Source: Berberis thunbergii
Taxonomy: Eukaryota > Streptophyta > Magnoliopsida > Ranunculales > Berberidaceae
Assembly (NCBI GenBank): GCA_003290165.1
Contig: QNQO01000544.1
Location: forward strand, 124,001 to 188,000
Direction of reading: 5' to 3'
DNA: 64,000 bases
This document shows, in pieces, positions 1-10,265 of the stretch; position 1 is the stretch's first letter, and each line of letters begins with the position of its first letter. The notes beneath the pieces are model-generated. The model worked only from the letters and a program-made list of their open reading frames with translations, searched no databases and had not been told where the DNA came from. The position numbers were made by a program, and so were the translations under genes.

Positions 1-59
1 AGTAAATACAACAGCTAAAAATTATTTTTCAGTTGTAGAATAATTCAATTGAGCATCAT

Positions 60-1470
60 TCAAAGTTCGGCAGGCATAGTAATGACGTGAAGACGTTTGT
101 CCCTCCGTTGGCCTAGAACTGCTCCTAAGGCATAATCTGATGCGTCACACATAAGCTCAAATGGAAGACTCCAATCCGGTGGCGCAATGATAGGTGTTGA
201 TGTCAACAACTCCTTAAGCTTGTCAAACGCTGTCTGACAGTCATTATTGAACTCAAATGGCACATCTTTTTGTAGGAGTCGACATAGTGGTCCAGAAATC
301 TTAGAAAAATCTTTGATAAATCGCCGATAGAATCCTGCATGTCCAAGAAAAAACGAACCCCTCTCACCGAAGTAGGAGAAGGTGAGTAACGTACAAGATC
401 TATTTTAGCTTTATCAACCTCAATACCCCTAGCTGAAATCACATGACCTAAAACAATACCTTGAATAACCATAAAGAGACATTTTCCCCAATTTAATACA
501 AGGTTAACCTCAATGCATCGCTTCAAAATCAACGCAAGATTATCCAGACAATGGTCAAAATAATCACTGAAACCACTAAAATCATCCATAAAAACCTCAA
601 TGATTTTTTCAATACAGTTTGAAAATATACTTACCATGCATCTCTAGAAGGTAGCCGGGGCATTATACAAACCGAATGACATTCTTCTATATGTGAAAGT
701 GTCGAATGGACATGTGAAGGTTGTCTTTTCTTGATCCTCTGGAGCGATGACAATCTGATTACATCCTGAATAACCATCAAGAAAACAATAAAAAGCACGA
801 CCGACTAACCTTTCTAGCAATTGATCAATAAAGGGAAGAGGAAAATGATATTTCCTGGTAGTTGCATTCAACTTTTTATAGTTAATACAAACCCGCCACC
901 CAATTTGCATTCGTGTGGGAACCAACTCATTTTCCTCGTTCTTTACCACAATCATGCCAGACTTCTTCGATACTATTTGCAGTGGTGAAACTCATTTGCT
1001 ATCTGAAATAGGGTAGATTACGCCACAATCAAATAGTTTAATGATTTCTTTCTTCACAACTTCCATCATGGGGGGTTTAGGCGGTGTTGAGCTTCTCTAG
1101 TGGGTTTTGCACCTTCCTCGAGAAGTATACGGTGCATACAAGTAGTAGGGCTGATACCCTTAATGTCTGCCAATGTCCACCCAATTGTAGTTTTGTATTC
1201 CTTCAAAACTCGAATAAGTTTTTCCTCCTCTAAAATTGTGAGTGATGATGATATGATGATAGACAATGTCTCATCATCTCCCAAATACGCGTACTTCAAG
1301 TGATTCGGTAACGGTTTAAGCTCAAGTGTAGGTGCCTGAATCACAGAAGGTAAAAATTTATGAGTAGATGAGGGAATAATAATTGGGGGAGGTAACTCGC
1401 TAACAATTCGTGGCATTGACTCAAAGGTTGCCACATTCTCAATGATATCCTCCCTCATGTTATCGGCCAA
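60..1470 (-). pseudogene. Athila-type reverse transcriptase and RNase H start, broken
   Basis: Three or four open pieces in different frames. The 1470-1066 piece is the conserved pre-RT segment (YLGDDETL, IGWTLADIKGISP, ending near RLNPP). The 955-644 piece has the fingers and palm, with DGYSGCNQI, TFTCPF and MSFGLYNAPATF. The 637-203 piece carries the catalytic box as FMDD (the YxDD equivalent), then LNWGKC and GHVIS. The 263-60 piece has the connection and the first RNase H motif, ending CDASDYALGAVLGQR. Frame changes near 1000 and 640 disable it. Confidence 0.86.
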
Positions 1471-1566
1471 GATCTTCTTATTGTCACAAAGAACTTCATT
1501 TCTCTCATATCCGACGGCAGTAGTAATGGTGATTTCAAGTTCATCCTCGTTTATGACGTCAAGAAA

Positions 1567-2485
1567 TTATTGGGACAAAATATTCACCACGTCAATAGAA
1601 AAACAAGAATGATTATCAACAGGATACCTCATGGCTTCAAAGATGTTGAAGCCAATCACATCACCATCAAATTCCATGGTCAGTTTCCCCAAATGCACAT
1701 CAATATTTGTTCTTGCAGTTTTCATGAAAGGGCACCCTAAAATAAAGGGCAAATGTGCTGACAATGCCGAATCTTCCATTTCAAGCACATAGAAATCTAC
1801 TAGGAAGATCAAATGATTAACCTGCACCAACACATCTTCCAACAAACCTCAGGGATATGCATTAGAACGGTCAGCCAATTGAATGATTACACCATCATTT
1901 TTAGCTCCCCGAGATTTATAGAACGATAAACAGAATACAGCATAACATTAATTGAAGCACCTAAGTCTAACATTGCATTTTCAATTTTAGTATTACTGAT
2001 AACACAAGGGATAGTGAAACTACCCGGATCCTTACAATTCGGTGGGGATTTTCTTTGAAGAACTACGGAGACGTTCTCACTTGCCTTAACTACCTCTCCA
2101 TCTTGAAGTCGTCTCTTTGTTGTGCAAAGCTCCTTCAAAAATTTTGCATACTTAGGCACTTGCTTAATAGCATCAAGAAGCGAAATATTGACTTGGACTT
2201 TTTGGAAGGTTTCCAAAATTTCCTTATCATGTTCATCTTTCCTAGATTTGGTTAACCTGCTTGAAAAATGCACAAAAGGTGGATAAAGATTAGCAGAAAC
2301 TGAATTTGGAATGCTCACCTTTTTACCTTGGAGCTTTGGTGTTTTAACGATGGCTGGATCATCCTTCTATAACTCAGCTTCCCTATTTCGACTTTGTTTA
2401 GGGACTACTGACTCATTCTCAATTTGCCTACCACTCCTCAATGTAATTGCTTTTGCAATTTCAAACTCGCCTAGACATATTAATT
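1567..2485 (-). pseudogene. Athila-type gag tail and aspartic protease, frameshifted
   Basis: Two open stretches (2318-1887 and 1845-1567), with a further readable tail up to about 2485. The first carries the retropepsin active-site motif DLGAS, followed by IN and a hydrophobic run. The second begins shortly after and has the second protease landmark FILGCPF, then ARTNIDV and GKLTMEFDG. In intact plant Athila polyproteins the segments are continuous, so the break between 1887 and 1845 is a frameshift or small deletion. It would cut the Gag-Pol precursor. It cannot make an active protein as written. Confidence 0.82.
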
Positions 2486-3384
2486 ATGTTCAAATAGTAA
2501 TCCATAATCAAATATCAACTAAAATAAGTAAAGATAGATATGAGAAGAAACAAAACACTGTCGCCATGTGTGGTGGTAGAGAAAGGGTCCTGGGTGTGAA
2601 TAGTGAACTGAAGAGAAATAACTCCTTCCTCCCGATCTTTACTTCTTCAGTCTCTGCTCATGTCTTCTTCTTCAATCTCTGTTTCCTTCATCAATCTCTA
2701 CTTCACTTCTCTTCATGTGCGTGGCTATGACTGATGGAGGTAACAAAAGGAATGGGGAGAGCTGAAGACGGTGACAATGGTCGGCGACGATCAGGTACAG
2801 CGAGAGAGAGGGACTGAGACAAGGGTTTTGGTGCATGAAGGGTCTGATGGGGATGGCGATGGAATGATGGGCTCGATGGTGATGAGAAAACGGTGAAGGT
2901 CTGAATGGGAGTATGAGATGTGGCTAGGGTTGGCGAGGTTGTTGTTTCGAGAAGGAGGGAGATTGTTTGGTGTGATGAGGGTGATGGGTTTAGGGTTGGC
3001 AACTACGGGTTGTGAAGGTGATGGAGATACTGTTTCGAGGATGAGTTACCAGCTCGAAGATGGGTTTGTGGTGAAGTTGCGATCTGATGCGAGAGTTTCG
3101 ATTGGGTGAAGGTTTGTTGTTGCGAGGTTGAGTTACGGCTATGATGTCGGGGCTATCGTCTGATCCCCTCTCCAAAGTCAGATATTGTCCTTTTATATTC
3201 ATGTTATTTATGTTTCCTTCTTTGTTTAGTTTCCTTTTGCAATAAGTCTTCCTAATTTAAACCAATTTGCACGTCTTAGCTTCTATTTTGGAATCTTGTA
3301 ATTAAAAACCTACACAAACACGAAAATAGCAATTAGTACCATAATTAACAAGCAATAACCAAAAATATATATTGAAGTATGGTA
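2486..3384. other. No gene assigned; purine-rich and AT-rich spacer
   Basis: The stretch between the Athila fragment and the Tat fragment. About 2550-3180 is rich in GATGG and GAAGG triplets on the plus strand. Its open frames on both strands are low in complexity and match nothing I recognise. From about 3190 the sequence is AT-rich. It could hold a decayed retrotransposon leader, but no LTR end, primer site or duplication was seen. Confidence 0.4.
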
Positions 3385-3419
3385 TTAAAAATAACCTAAG
3401 TATGCTCCTATCACACGAA

Positions 3420-4757
3420 TAGATAAGAAAAGGGCAGATGAACTAGCAACTGAAGCTTCGACAACAAAGGAAAATAACAACCCACTCGTCATGACAAAAG
3501 GAAACTCCATACACAAAAACCAATCATAAGAAACATGCGCCGTAAGGCGATAAATTGACTGGACAACTCCTATCCTGGCATATATACTAAACGGAGAACT
3601 TCCAACAAATAAGATGGAAGCCAGAAAACTACGAAATCGGTCAGGAAGATACACAATGATCAATGATAAATTGTACAGGAGATCTGTGACGAGCCCATTA
3701 CTGAGGTGCCTTGTACCAAGAGATGTAGAATACGTCCTGCAGGAAATACACCACGGCACTTGCGAAAATCATCCAGGAGGAAGAACATTGGCCCACAAAG
3801 CTCTCACATCAGGTTATTATTGACCAATGATGCAAGTGGATGGCAAAAGGCTAGTTCTGCAAATGCGACAAGTGCCAAATATTCGCCCCATATACCCACA
3901 TGCCGAGACAAAATCTGATCCCAATGAACAGCCCATGGTCATTCGCACAACGGGGAATGGACATTGTAGGACCACTCCCAGCATCCGATAGAAATAAATT
4001 TCTCCTCATCGCAGTGGATTACTTCACCAAGTGGGTAGAAATAGAACCCCTCACAAATATAGGGAAGCACAAGTCGAGAAATTTCCTTGAAGATACATCA
4101 TATGCAGATTCAAGATCCGAAGAGTAATCGTCGCGGACAATGGGATGCAATTTGAAGGCGAAAAGGTTAAGGAGTTATGCGAGAATCTAAATATCCAGCA
4201 ACATTTCTCCGTGCCAGCTCATCCGCAAGCGAACGGACAAGCCAAGGTCACCAACAAGACAATCTTGGAAGCAATCAAAAGAAAACTCGAGGCAGCAAAA
4301 AGGATATAGACAGCCGAGTTACCTGGCATTCTTTGGGCATACAGAACAACAAAATGAACTCTGATAGGAGAAACACCTTTCACCCTCGCGTACGGGTCAG
4401 AAGCCATGATACCCGTGGATGTTGAAATGCCAACATTTCGAACTGAAGAATTTCGCACTGAGGACAATGAGGAAGAATTAAGAGTAGGGCTAAATCTCCT
4501 CGAATAATAGCGAGAAGCAGCCTCGATTAAAATAGCAGCCTACCAACAACGCATGGCAATGTGTTACGACAAGAAGGTGCGAATCCAAACTTTTAACGTC
4601 AGAGATTGGGTTTTACGAAAAGTCCAGCTAAACACGAAAGAGCCTAGCGCAGGCAAGCTGAACCCGAACCAGGAATATACTGGTTGAAAGACAAAGAGGG
4701 CAAAATGATACATCGACCATGGAATATAGAGCACTTGAAAATATATTATCAATAAAG
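3420..4757 (+). pseudogene. Tat-type integrase region of pol, frameshifted
   Basis: Pieces of one integrase in several frames. First comes the pre-integrase stretch with EARKLR and LYRR, then the zinc-binding HHCC region (IHHGTCENHPGGRTLAHKAL). The catalytic core starts with WSFAQRGMDIVGPLP and continues YFTKWVE. Downstream, in another frame, are VADNG-like and ANGQA-like words around 4130-4250 and the W-AYRTT region near 4330. The C-terminal part fades out near 4757. Several frame changes and stops between 3820 and 4500 make it inactive. The family assignment rests on the wording of the core. Confidence 0.82.
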
Positions 4758-5216
4758 TCATTTACTCTCAATTTTGAATCAACAAAAATTTAATCAGGAA
4801 AAAAAATTAGATTAAAAAACCAACTCGAGAAAATGCTCAGCATGGCTAGAGTATCGAGCAAAATCAAATACATGTACTGGACGAACAAGTCGAACATAAA
4901 ACAATTACTTCTGGCCTGATCAACCACGAAGTAATAAAGTACCAGGACATAAGAGCCAAACTTTTACGTCGATTGTAATGTGAGACATCGTAATCTGAAT
5001 GAGAAACAGGATTTCGTAAACTATAGCTTCTATACGACTAGATCGTTGTGTATCGAAGTCACCCATAAATTCTAGACAAACAAGTCGAAAATCTCGCAGA
5101 AATGTCATAAATAAAAGCTAACGAGCTAGACATACGAAACACAAAAATGCGAAATAATAAATTTTCCATTTATCTTCTAAAAAAAGGGATTACAAAAAAT
5201 AAGAAGAAAACAACAA

Positions 5217-5493
5217 CTAAGAAGTGGAACCAGTGTTGTTGGCAACGTCTTCGGGCAGCATAGGATCAAAAGGCTCCTCGACATCCGGATCACCCATTAA
5301 ATCCGGAACAACTTCCTCGACATCATCAAATTTTTGCTCAGCAAAGCAATGATATGGGGACATATCCAAACCTTGCATTTCCTGGAAATCCAAGAAATCG
5401 TGGCGACCCTCGACCACTTTCTTAAAATTTGCGGCATTCGATGCCTTCAGCTTCTCAGTAACAGCTGACAGCTCAACTTGGGTTAATGCTAAC
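5217..5493 (-). CDS. Antisense ORF downstream of Tat-type integrase (additional ORF), partial
   Basis: An open frame on the opposite strand to the integrase, about 460 bp beyond the end of pol. Tat-group elements are known to carry an additional ORF between pol and the 3' LTR, sometimes antisense. The visible protein has a probable coiled-coil stretch (alternating L, V, K, A around VELSAVTEKLKASNA), then HDFLDFQEMQGLD, then a strongly acidic tail with DDVEEVVPDL and DPDVEEP. An acidic C-terminus is what I would expect for these ORFs. The 5' part is replaced by LINE sequence, whose frame reads into it by chance. The function of the family is unknown to me. Confidence 0.5.
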
Positions 5494-5606
5494 TGTCTCG
5501 TTAAGCTAATGAGTTTGAAGAATTCCCACCAATACATCAATTCTTGGCAGTTCCTAATCATCCCAGTTACTTCTCGGCTGCAAATTCCAAGTAGTCTCCT
5601 CTTTAG

Positions 5607-6534
5607 TAGGAATAACGGATCCCCAAATTCGCCCCGCCAATCCGTTTAAAATTTTAATTAAAAACCATAACCACCCTGTGCGGATTGGCGGATATCCGCC
5701 TCGCCAATCCGTTTACGGTTTGCGGTTTTATTACTGGATTGTCGAATCTCCGCCCCCAATTTAGTTATTCCTCTTTCTAATTTGCTAACCCTTGGAGTTG
5801 CTGGTTATCCATCTAACTACAGTAAAATATACTTCATTCATTAGATCAGTAACACAAAACTATAACAAAAAATTACAAAGAATCCATACAAAAATTACAA
5901 AAAACCATACAAAAAATTTTAAAAAAAAATCGATCTAAAGAATCTCTGATCTTTCTTGCAGCTAGGGAAATACGAGGAAGGGAGGGGAGAGGGAGGCGGC
6001 CGGGATGGGTGCCATTCTTTCGAATCAGAGAGATGGAGAGGAGACAGATATGACCACGATGGCCATGGATCGATTGTGAGAGCTTCGAGTGTCCATGAGA
6101 AGAAAAGGAGACGACCCTTCTAGTGTCCGTGAGAAGGAGAAGAAGGGCAATCCTTTGGCCTCCGCCTTCACTGAGAGAGAAGAAGGGAGGGTCGACCTCC
6201 GCCTTCGCTGTGAGAGAGAAGAAGGGACGACTTTGTTGTGAGAAGGAGACTGAAGACGAGAGTGACAATAACTATTTTTGTCCCAAAATGACGGTGTTCT
6301 CTGTGTGTGTGAGGGTGTGAAAGACCTAGGGTTTAATCCTTTATATAGAGAAATGGTATTTTTGTAAATTTACTGGATAACGGATATCCGTGAGGCGGAT
6401 AATTCGTATCCGCCTCAATTAATAAACGAATACCGATTGGAAATCCGTATCTGCCCCAAGATCAAGGGACCCTTTACCAAATCCACCCCGTTTGGGGTAG
6501 AAATTCGTAAAAATTTGCCCCACTGCCATCCCTA
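5607..6534. mobile_element. Non-autonomous hAT-type transposon, 928 bp, with 8-bp TSD
   Basis: The target duplication CTCTTTAG lies at 5599-5606 and 6535-6542, and the uninterrupted site is visible in LINE copies near 55100 and 60265. The ends are TAGGAATAACGG on the left and GGCAGTGGGGC read inward from TAGGGAT on the right, an imperfect terminal inverted repeat of the TAGGGATGGCA kind common in plant hAT elements. Subterminal words GGCGGATATCCG and GGATATCCGTGAGGCGG recur near both ends and could be transposase-binding sites. No transposase is encoded. The middle (about 5870-6340) differs from the ends; on the minus strand it looks like a promoter and 5' leader, with ctatataaagg near 6345. 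Confidence 0.88.
6334..6350 (-). promoter_or_regulatory. TATA-like box inside the hAT-type element
   Basis: On the minus strand the sequence reads TCTCTATATAAAGGAT, a good plant TATA box. It is followed about 10-40 bp later by aaccctagg and a pyrimidine-rich leader with many CTTCTC repeats. That pattern resembles a captured host promoter and 5' untranslated region. No transcript evidence is available, so this is inference from composition. Confidence 0.35.
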
Positions 6535-6879
6535 CTCTTTAGAGACATTCATTGGGAGAAGTGATCGTGAAATAAGATACAGATCATTCTTTCTTCAAAC
6601 AAACTCGCAAAATGTCATTAAATAAGTTGCAAGGGTTTTTCCGATGCCCACTTGTCCTCCAAAAATTAGTATTGCGTTCACTACTAACCTCGAATGTTTG
6701 CTATGATCTCGTCGTTGAGATTCGTGATTGCCCTTCATACCGAGCATCCATATGTTGTATTCACTTGTTTATAGACCATGTTCAATTGTGAGGTTTTCTA
6801 TTAAAGAAAAGTCATTGTTGTGAACTCTTTTGTAGATCACTTTATAGATTCAGATGACGGATCCTTTCATGGGGATGGT

Positions 6880-7209
6880 CTGGGCGTAAAAATAAGGAAG
6901 GTGATGAATGATTCCTCAAAAACACAGTTGATTAAAAAATGAGTCAAATAAGGAAGCAAAGTCTATAATAACTCCTGCATTGACTAAGTATTACAAATGT
7001 CTAGAATTACCCGAGATGCTCTTTGATGCGCTCTATGAGAATGCTTTTGATACCCGTTAACCTCAAGCCATATTTCCTCAAGTAAACCTTACATTGATCA
7101 ATTTTTTAGTTTCTCCAACTAACCAGCTGTTGAATAAAAGACAGAAATAAATACATTTAATCTACGCATTATACTAATAGAAGCATTCATATATGTCATA
7201 CACATTATA
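6880..7209. other. No feature seen
   Basis: AT-rich sequence between the end of LINE fragment A and the small hAT MITE. I see no open frame, repeat or terminal motif in it. Confidence 0.4.
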
Positions 7210-7217
7210 GTTTTCTG

Positions 7218-7513
7218 CAGTGTTTAAAAAACGATAGGCGGTAGGTAGGCGCCGAGCAGGGGACTAGCGTCCAGAGGACTAAGAGGAGCATAATAGCATA
7301 TAAATTACTTCCAATTCAATGGCATATAAATTATTTATTTATTTATTATAATTTATAAAAGTTAAGCATAATAGCATATAAATTACTTCCAATTCAATGG
7401 CAAAATACATTGCAAAACGTTATTAAAAAAATGTCTTAATTTTTTTTTTGAACTGGAAAAAAAAAATTCAAGGGGCTCCCAGGAAGCCGCCTAGACCGAA
7501 TTTTAGAACACTG
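7218..7513. mobile_element. hAT-type MITE, 296 bp, with exact 8-bp TSD
   Basis: Flanked by GTTTTCTG at 7210-7217 and again at 7514-7521. The left end is CAGTGTTTAAAA and the right end, read inward, is CAGTGTTCTAAAA, giving a short terminal inverted repeat of the CAG type found in hAT elements. GC-rich blocks sit just inside both ends (taggcggtaggtaggcgcc and ggaagccgcctag). Inside is a direct repeat of about 38 bp, beginning gcataatagcatataaatt, at about 7287 and 7366. It encodes nothing, so it depends on an outside transposase. Confidence 0.9.
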
Positions 7514-7879
7514 GTTTTCTGTGAGAAAAACACTGAAATAATACTCAATATAAGATCAAGTCGTTTTATCTTTATTTCTCGGCCTGCATGAACTAACTAC
7601 TTTGTGGGGGTGATTTCCTAACACCCCATTAACCATCCACACATAAAGATTCAACCAATGTGTTTTACAAGTTGAAGAGTTATCACTTGTTCATTTGAAG
7701 ACCATTTGTAACTCTTTCTTAAAAGTTTCATAAACAAGTAAATAAAAACTTTTGTAGGTCTTAACGAATCGAAAGTTTTTATCTAGCATTTTAACCCTAC
7801 TTGATCCTAACCTAAAACTACACTAATCACACAGCTACTATTAGTCCCAAATTCAGAAATGCAAAATAAAAACAAATGA

Positions 7880-8383
7880 TTAAATGACCATTTCTTCTAA
7901 ACCCACAATTTTATCAATCACAAAGTTACCTTGGATGATCTTTTCGATTTTCTCACAGCTCTTCTCATCGACTTCGTTGAGTTCCGGAACCTTTACTTCT
8001 TCAAAATCTAGCTCTTTCTTACTATCTGAAACCACCTTTCCAGACACAATACAATCAAAACATTGACAAACCCAATACATAAACGTTACATCCTTTTTTA
8101 GTGATTCACTGAAACAACAAGAAATCAAAGATACTAACCGTGGCTTAGATTTCTTGATAGAGAGCTTGGAGAGACTGGACCGGGTTTCTTCGACAATGTC
8201 GAAAGTTGGGTCTTCTTCAGAGTCATCTGAATAGTAGTATTCTTCAGTGGTTGACCCTCCTCCATCGTCGTGGAAATCAGAATCTTCGATGGGGTTTTGA
8301 GTTTTTGAGCGTATTGCCATTGATTCGGGAAACTGAAGGAGCCGTTGGAGAAGGGTTTTGTGGATTGGGATTATAGGATCCAA
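7880..8383 (-). CDS. Hypothetical acidic protein, possible first exon(s) of a host gene
   Basis: A 167-codon open frame. I do not recognise the family. After MAIRSKTQNP comes a very acidic, Ser/Tyr-rich stretch (TEEYYYSDDSEEDPTFDIVEE), then a basic SLSKLSIKKSKPR. The middle (LVSLISCCF to VCQCFDCIV, about residues 82-113) is hydrophobic, Cys-rich and unlike the flanks. It may be an intron read through in frame, but I could not fix splice sites with confidence. The end returns to acidic, charged sequence (KKELDFEEVKVPELNEVDEK). The start could be the first Met or the one in MAIRS. The Asp/Glu then Lys/Arg layout resembles the N-terminal tails of nuclear proteins; that is a guess. Confidence 0.45.
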   Translation of the reverse strand: MDPIIPIHKTLLQRLLQFPESMAIRSKTQNPIEDSDFHDDGGGSTTEEYYYSDDSEEDPTFDIVEETRSSLSKLSIKKSKPRLVSLISCCFSESLKKDVTFMYWVCQCFDCIVSGKVVSDSKKELDFEEVKVPELNEVDEKSCEKIEKIIQGNFVIDKIVGLEEMVI

Positions 8384-10260
8384 GATTAACCTATATAGCC
8401 GTTGTGGATTTTGAAATTCGAAATTGGCTTCTGTTTAAGAGAAATACAAAAAAAACTAGGGTGTACATGGTTGTTTTCATACCATTTTTGCCTACGATTT
8501 TAGGGTATGTTTGGTTGCACGAATTGCGCAAACCAATTTTCTAGGTGTATTATTATGGACTAGCATAATATCTGTGTCGTTGATACTTCACACCAATGCT
8601 CTAATTATCATGCACTAAATACCCTCACCACCATATTCACCGTTGTTCTCAATCAGTTCATAAAAAAATCATATTTTAGAATGTAAAGTAATTTTTTTTA
8701 GGTGCGCAAGCCTATGTTACGGTAAAAATACTAAATTTTTTTAAAGTCAAACTCGATTAAAATTAGAATCGATTGAATATTTGGGGTTTTTGTTTGAATG
8801 TTAATTAAAATGTTTATTCATTTTTTTGAAAAATATTAAAAATACTTAAGATATCAACATATAAAAATACTTGCATCTTTTAATAATAAAATACATACTT
8901 TCAAATTTTAAGTGTTTGTATTGGTTATTGGTTTTGTTATAAAGATCTTCAAAATTACATTTTAACAATACCAAGTTTTTAAAAATCTGACAACTACGTA
9001 GATAGTTATGATAATTTTCATTTTGAAATAAATGAAAACACAATACTTTCTCTTCGTTGCATGTACATTCCACTAACTTTTTCACAATTTTTTTTCTTTA
9101 TTTTTACCCTTCTACATGTTTTATATTTACAAACATCATAGCAACTGAATCTCATCCACAACACATTTTTTAACTTTCAATCCTAGCCATCTTTTATTGT
9201 CAATCCTTAGTTTGTCGCAATCAACACTTAATAGTAAAACACCATTCTAAATTGTAATATAGATTTTTTGCACTTTGGTCTCCATTAGCTTATAAGTCAC
9301 TTTGAAGCCCTAAATTTTAGCTTAATATTAGTTTGACCCCAAAATGGATGGAAACTGTCTAGTCATGGACGTGGACTGATTGAGACCAATTTGAAGACGA
9401 AAATATCATTCACCCTTTTTTCCCTCTTATTAAACTTTGGCCCCTATTACTTTATATGTATATATCACTCCGGTCTCCAAAGTTTAGCCTAATATTAATT
9501 TAACCCCAAAATTTGACTAAAACTGTACCATCGTGGACTGGTTAAGATTAATTTAAGACAAAAATACTATCTGCCCTCTTTGTTCACTTTCCTTGCAAAG
9601 AAACTCCACAATTACTCAAATCTATCTATAAAACCTTATTAGGGTCATTTGCACTTTCCCCCTTATAATTAATAGTTAATACAAGGTCACCCTTAGAATA
9701 AATCAGTATTGCATTTCCCCCCCAAGACTAACAGTCAACGTGCATTGACTGTCTGTTTTCAAAATGTCAAATAATTAGATTACCAAAATACCCCCACAAA
9801 ATTTGAGGCTAGGATTGAATGTTTTGTATCTCAAATAGTTCATCTCGAAAAAGATCAATGGGTCCAATTAAAATAGTAAGTGTATCTCAAGAAAAATCTA
9901 ACGGTAATTAAAAGAAATCTTCTTACTCCCTTTATTCTTCTTTATTATTTTTCTTCTAAATTTCGAGTAATAACAAATTAACAAGCAACACCCATTATCT
10001 CAAATCCATTTCTATATCTATTGCTTTTAATTCACACTTGTTTGTTGTTTTTTGGAAATCAGCTGCAGCAGAAACAATGGTAGTCAAGAAGCGAAAAAAA
10101 AAAAGACAAGAAACAATTCATAAGACTCAACATAGGCACTAAAGTTTCAAATCTTCTACCTCCAACCAAGCTAATTTTCTTCTTCCAATCTTGAGCACTC
10201 TATTAGGTATTAATCATGTCATAAGGATGATTAAACAATTGATTGGTACTCATGAGAAAG
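8384..10260. other. Intergenic AT-rich region with two diverged repeats
   Basis: No gene is supported. Between about 9265 and 9600 a roughly 190-bp segment occurs twice in diverged form. Both copies contain words like ggtctcca, ttagcttaatatta or ttagcctaatatta, then taaccccaaaat or tgaccccaaaat, then gactg and gattaa. A related phrase (ggtcatttgcactttccccc) follows near 9645. These look like decayed copies of one repeat. The rest of the region has AT-rich sequence and short homopolymers only. Confidence 0.45.
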
Positions 10261-10265
10261 TAAAC

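Larger units (their letters stand above)
1..2485 (-). mobile_element. Ty3/gypsy (Athila-type) retrotransposon fragment, broken
   Basis: Read on the minus strand from 2485 down to 1, the order is gag end, protease, linker, reverse transcriptase, RNase H start, which is the Ty3/gypsy order. Short recognisable pieces are AKAITLRSG in the gag tail, DLGAS in the protease, KGISP with CMHRILLEE before the RT, and FMDD in the RT. This wording is typical of plant Athila elements. The coding is cut by stops and frameshifts. The element runs off the window at base 1, so RNase H is incomplete and integrase and the 3' LTR are outside. No LTR was found on the 5' side, where homology stops near 2485. Confidence 0.88.
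3385..5493 (+). mobile_element. Ty3/gypsy (Tat-type) retrotransposon fragment, truncated
   Basis: The plus strand carries an end-of-RNase-H region, integrase, and a long spacer with an antisense ORF, which is the gene order of the Tat group (Ogre and Retand relatives). The 5' part, with gag, protease and RT, is missing. The right side stops where LINE homology begins near 5494. No LTR was seen. The spacer 4790-5215 is non-coding, with repeated short words such as aacaagtcgaa. Confidence 0.8.
5494..6879 (-). mobile_element. LINE fragment A (3' half of ORF2), split by a hAT-type insertion
   Basis: 5494-5606 and 6535-6879 together match the LINE copies at 54811-55405 and 59630-60767. The minus strand of the family encodes the zinc-binding end of LINE reverse transcriptase ORF2 (words such as SLWRKLIAEKYG in copy B). 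This copy lacks about 165 bp present in copy C: cacttgttt is followed directly by atagaccatg near 6771. The hAT-type element sits exactly between two copies of CTCTTTAG. Joining the flanks at one copy gives the same sequence as copies B and C at that point. Confidence 0.82.

Noticed and set aside
2703..3202. Open frames on both strands in a GATGG-rich stretch
   Set aside because: Ser/Pro/Thr-biased low-complexity reading with frames open on both strands. No domain, and no splice or start context that stands out.
5873..6268. 131-codon minus-strand frame inside the hAT-type element
   Set aside because: Ser/Leu/Arg-rich reading of a pyrimidine-rich leader. It lies where a captured 5' leader is more likely than a protein.
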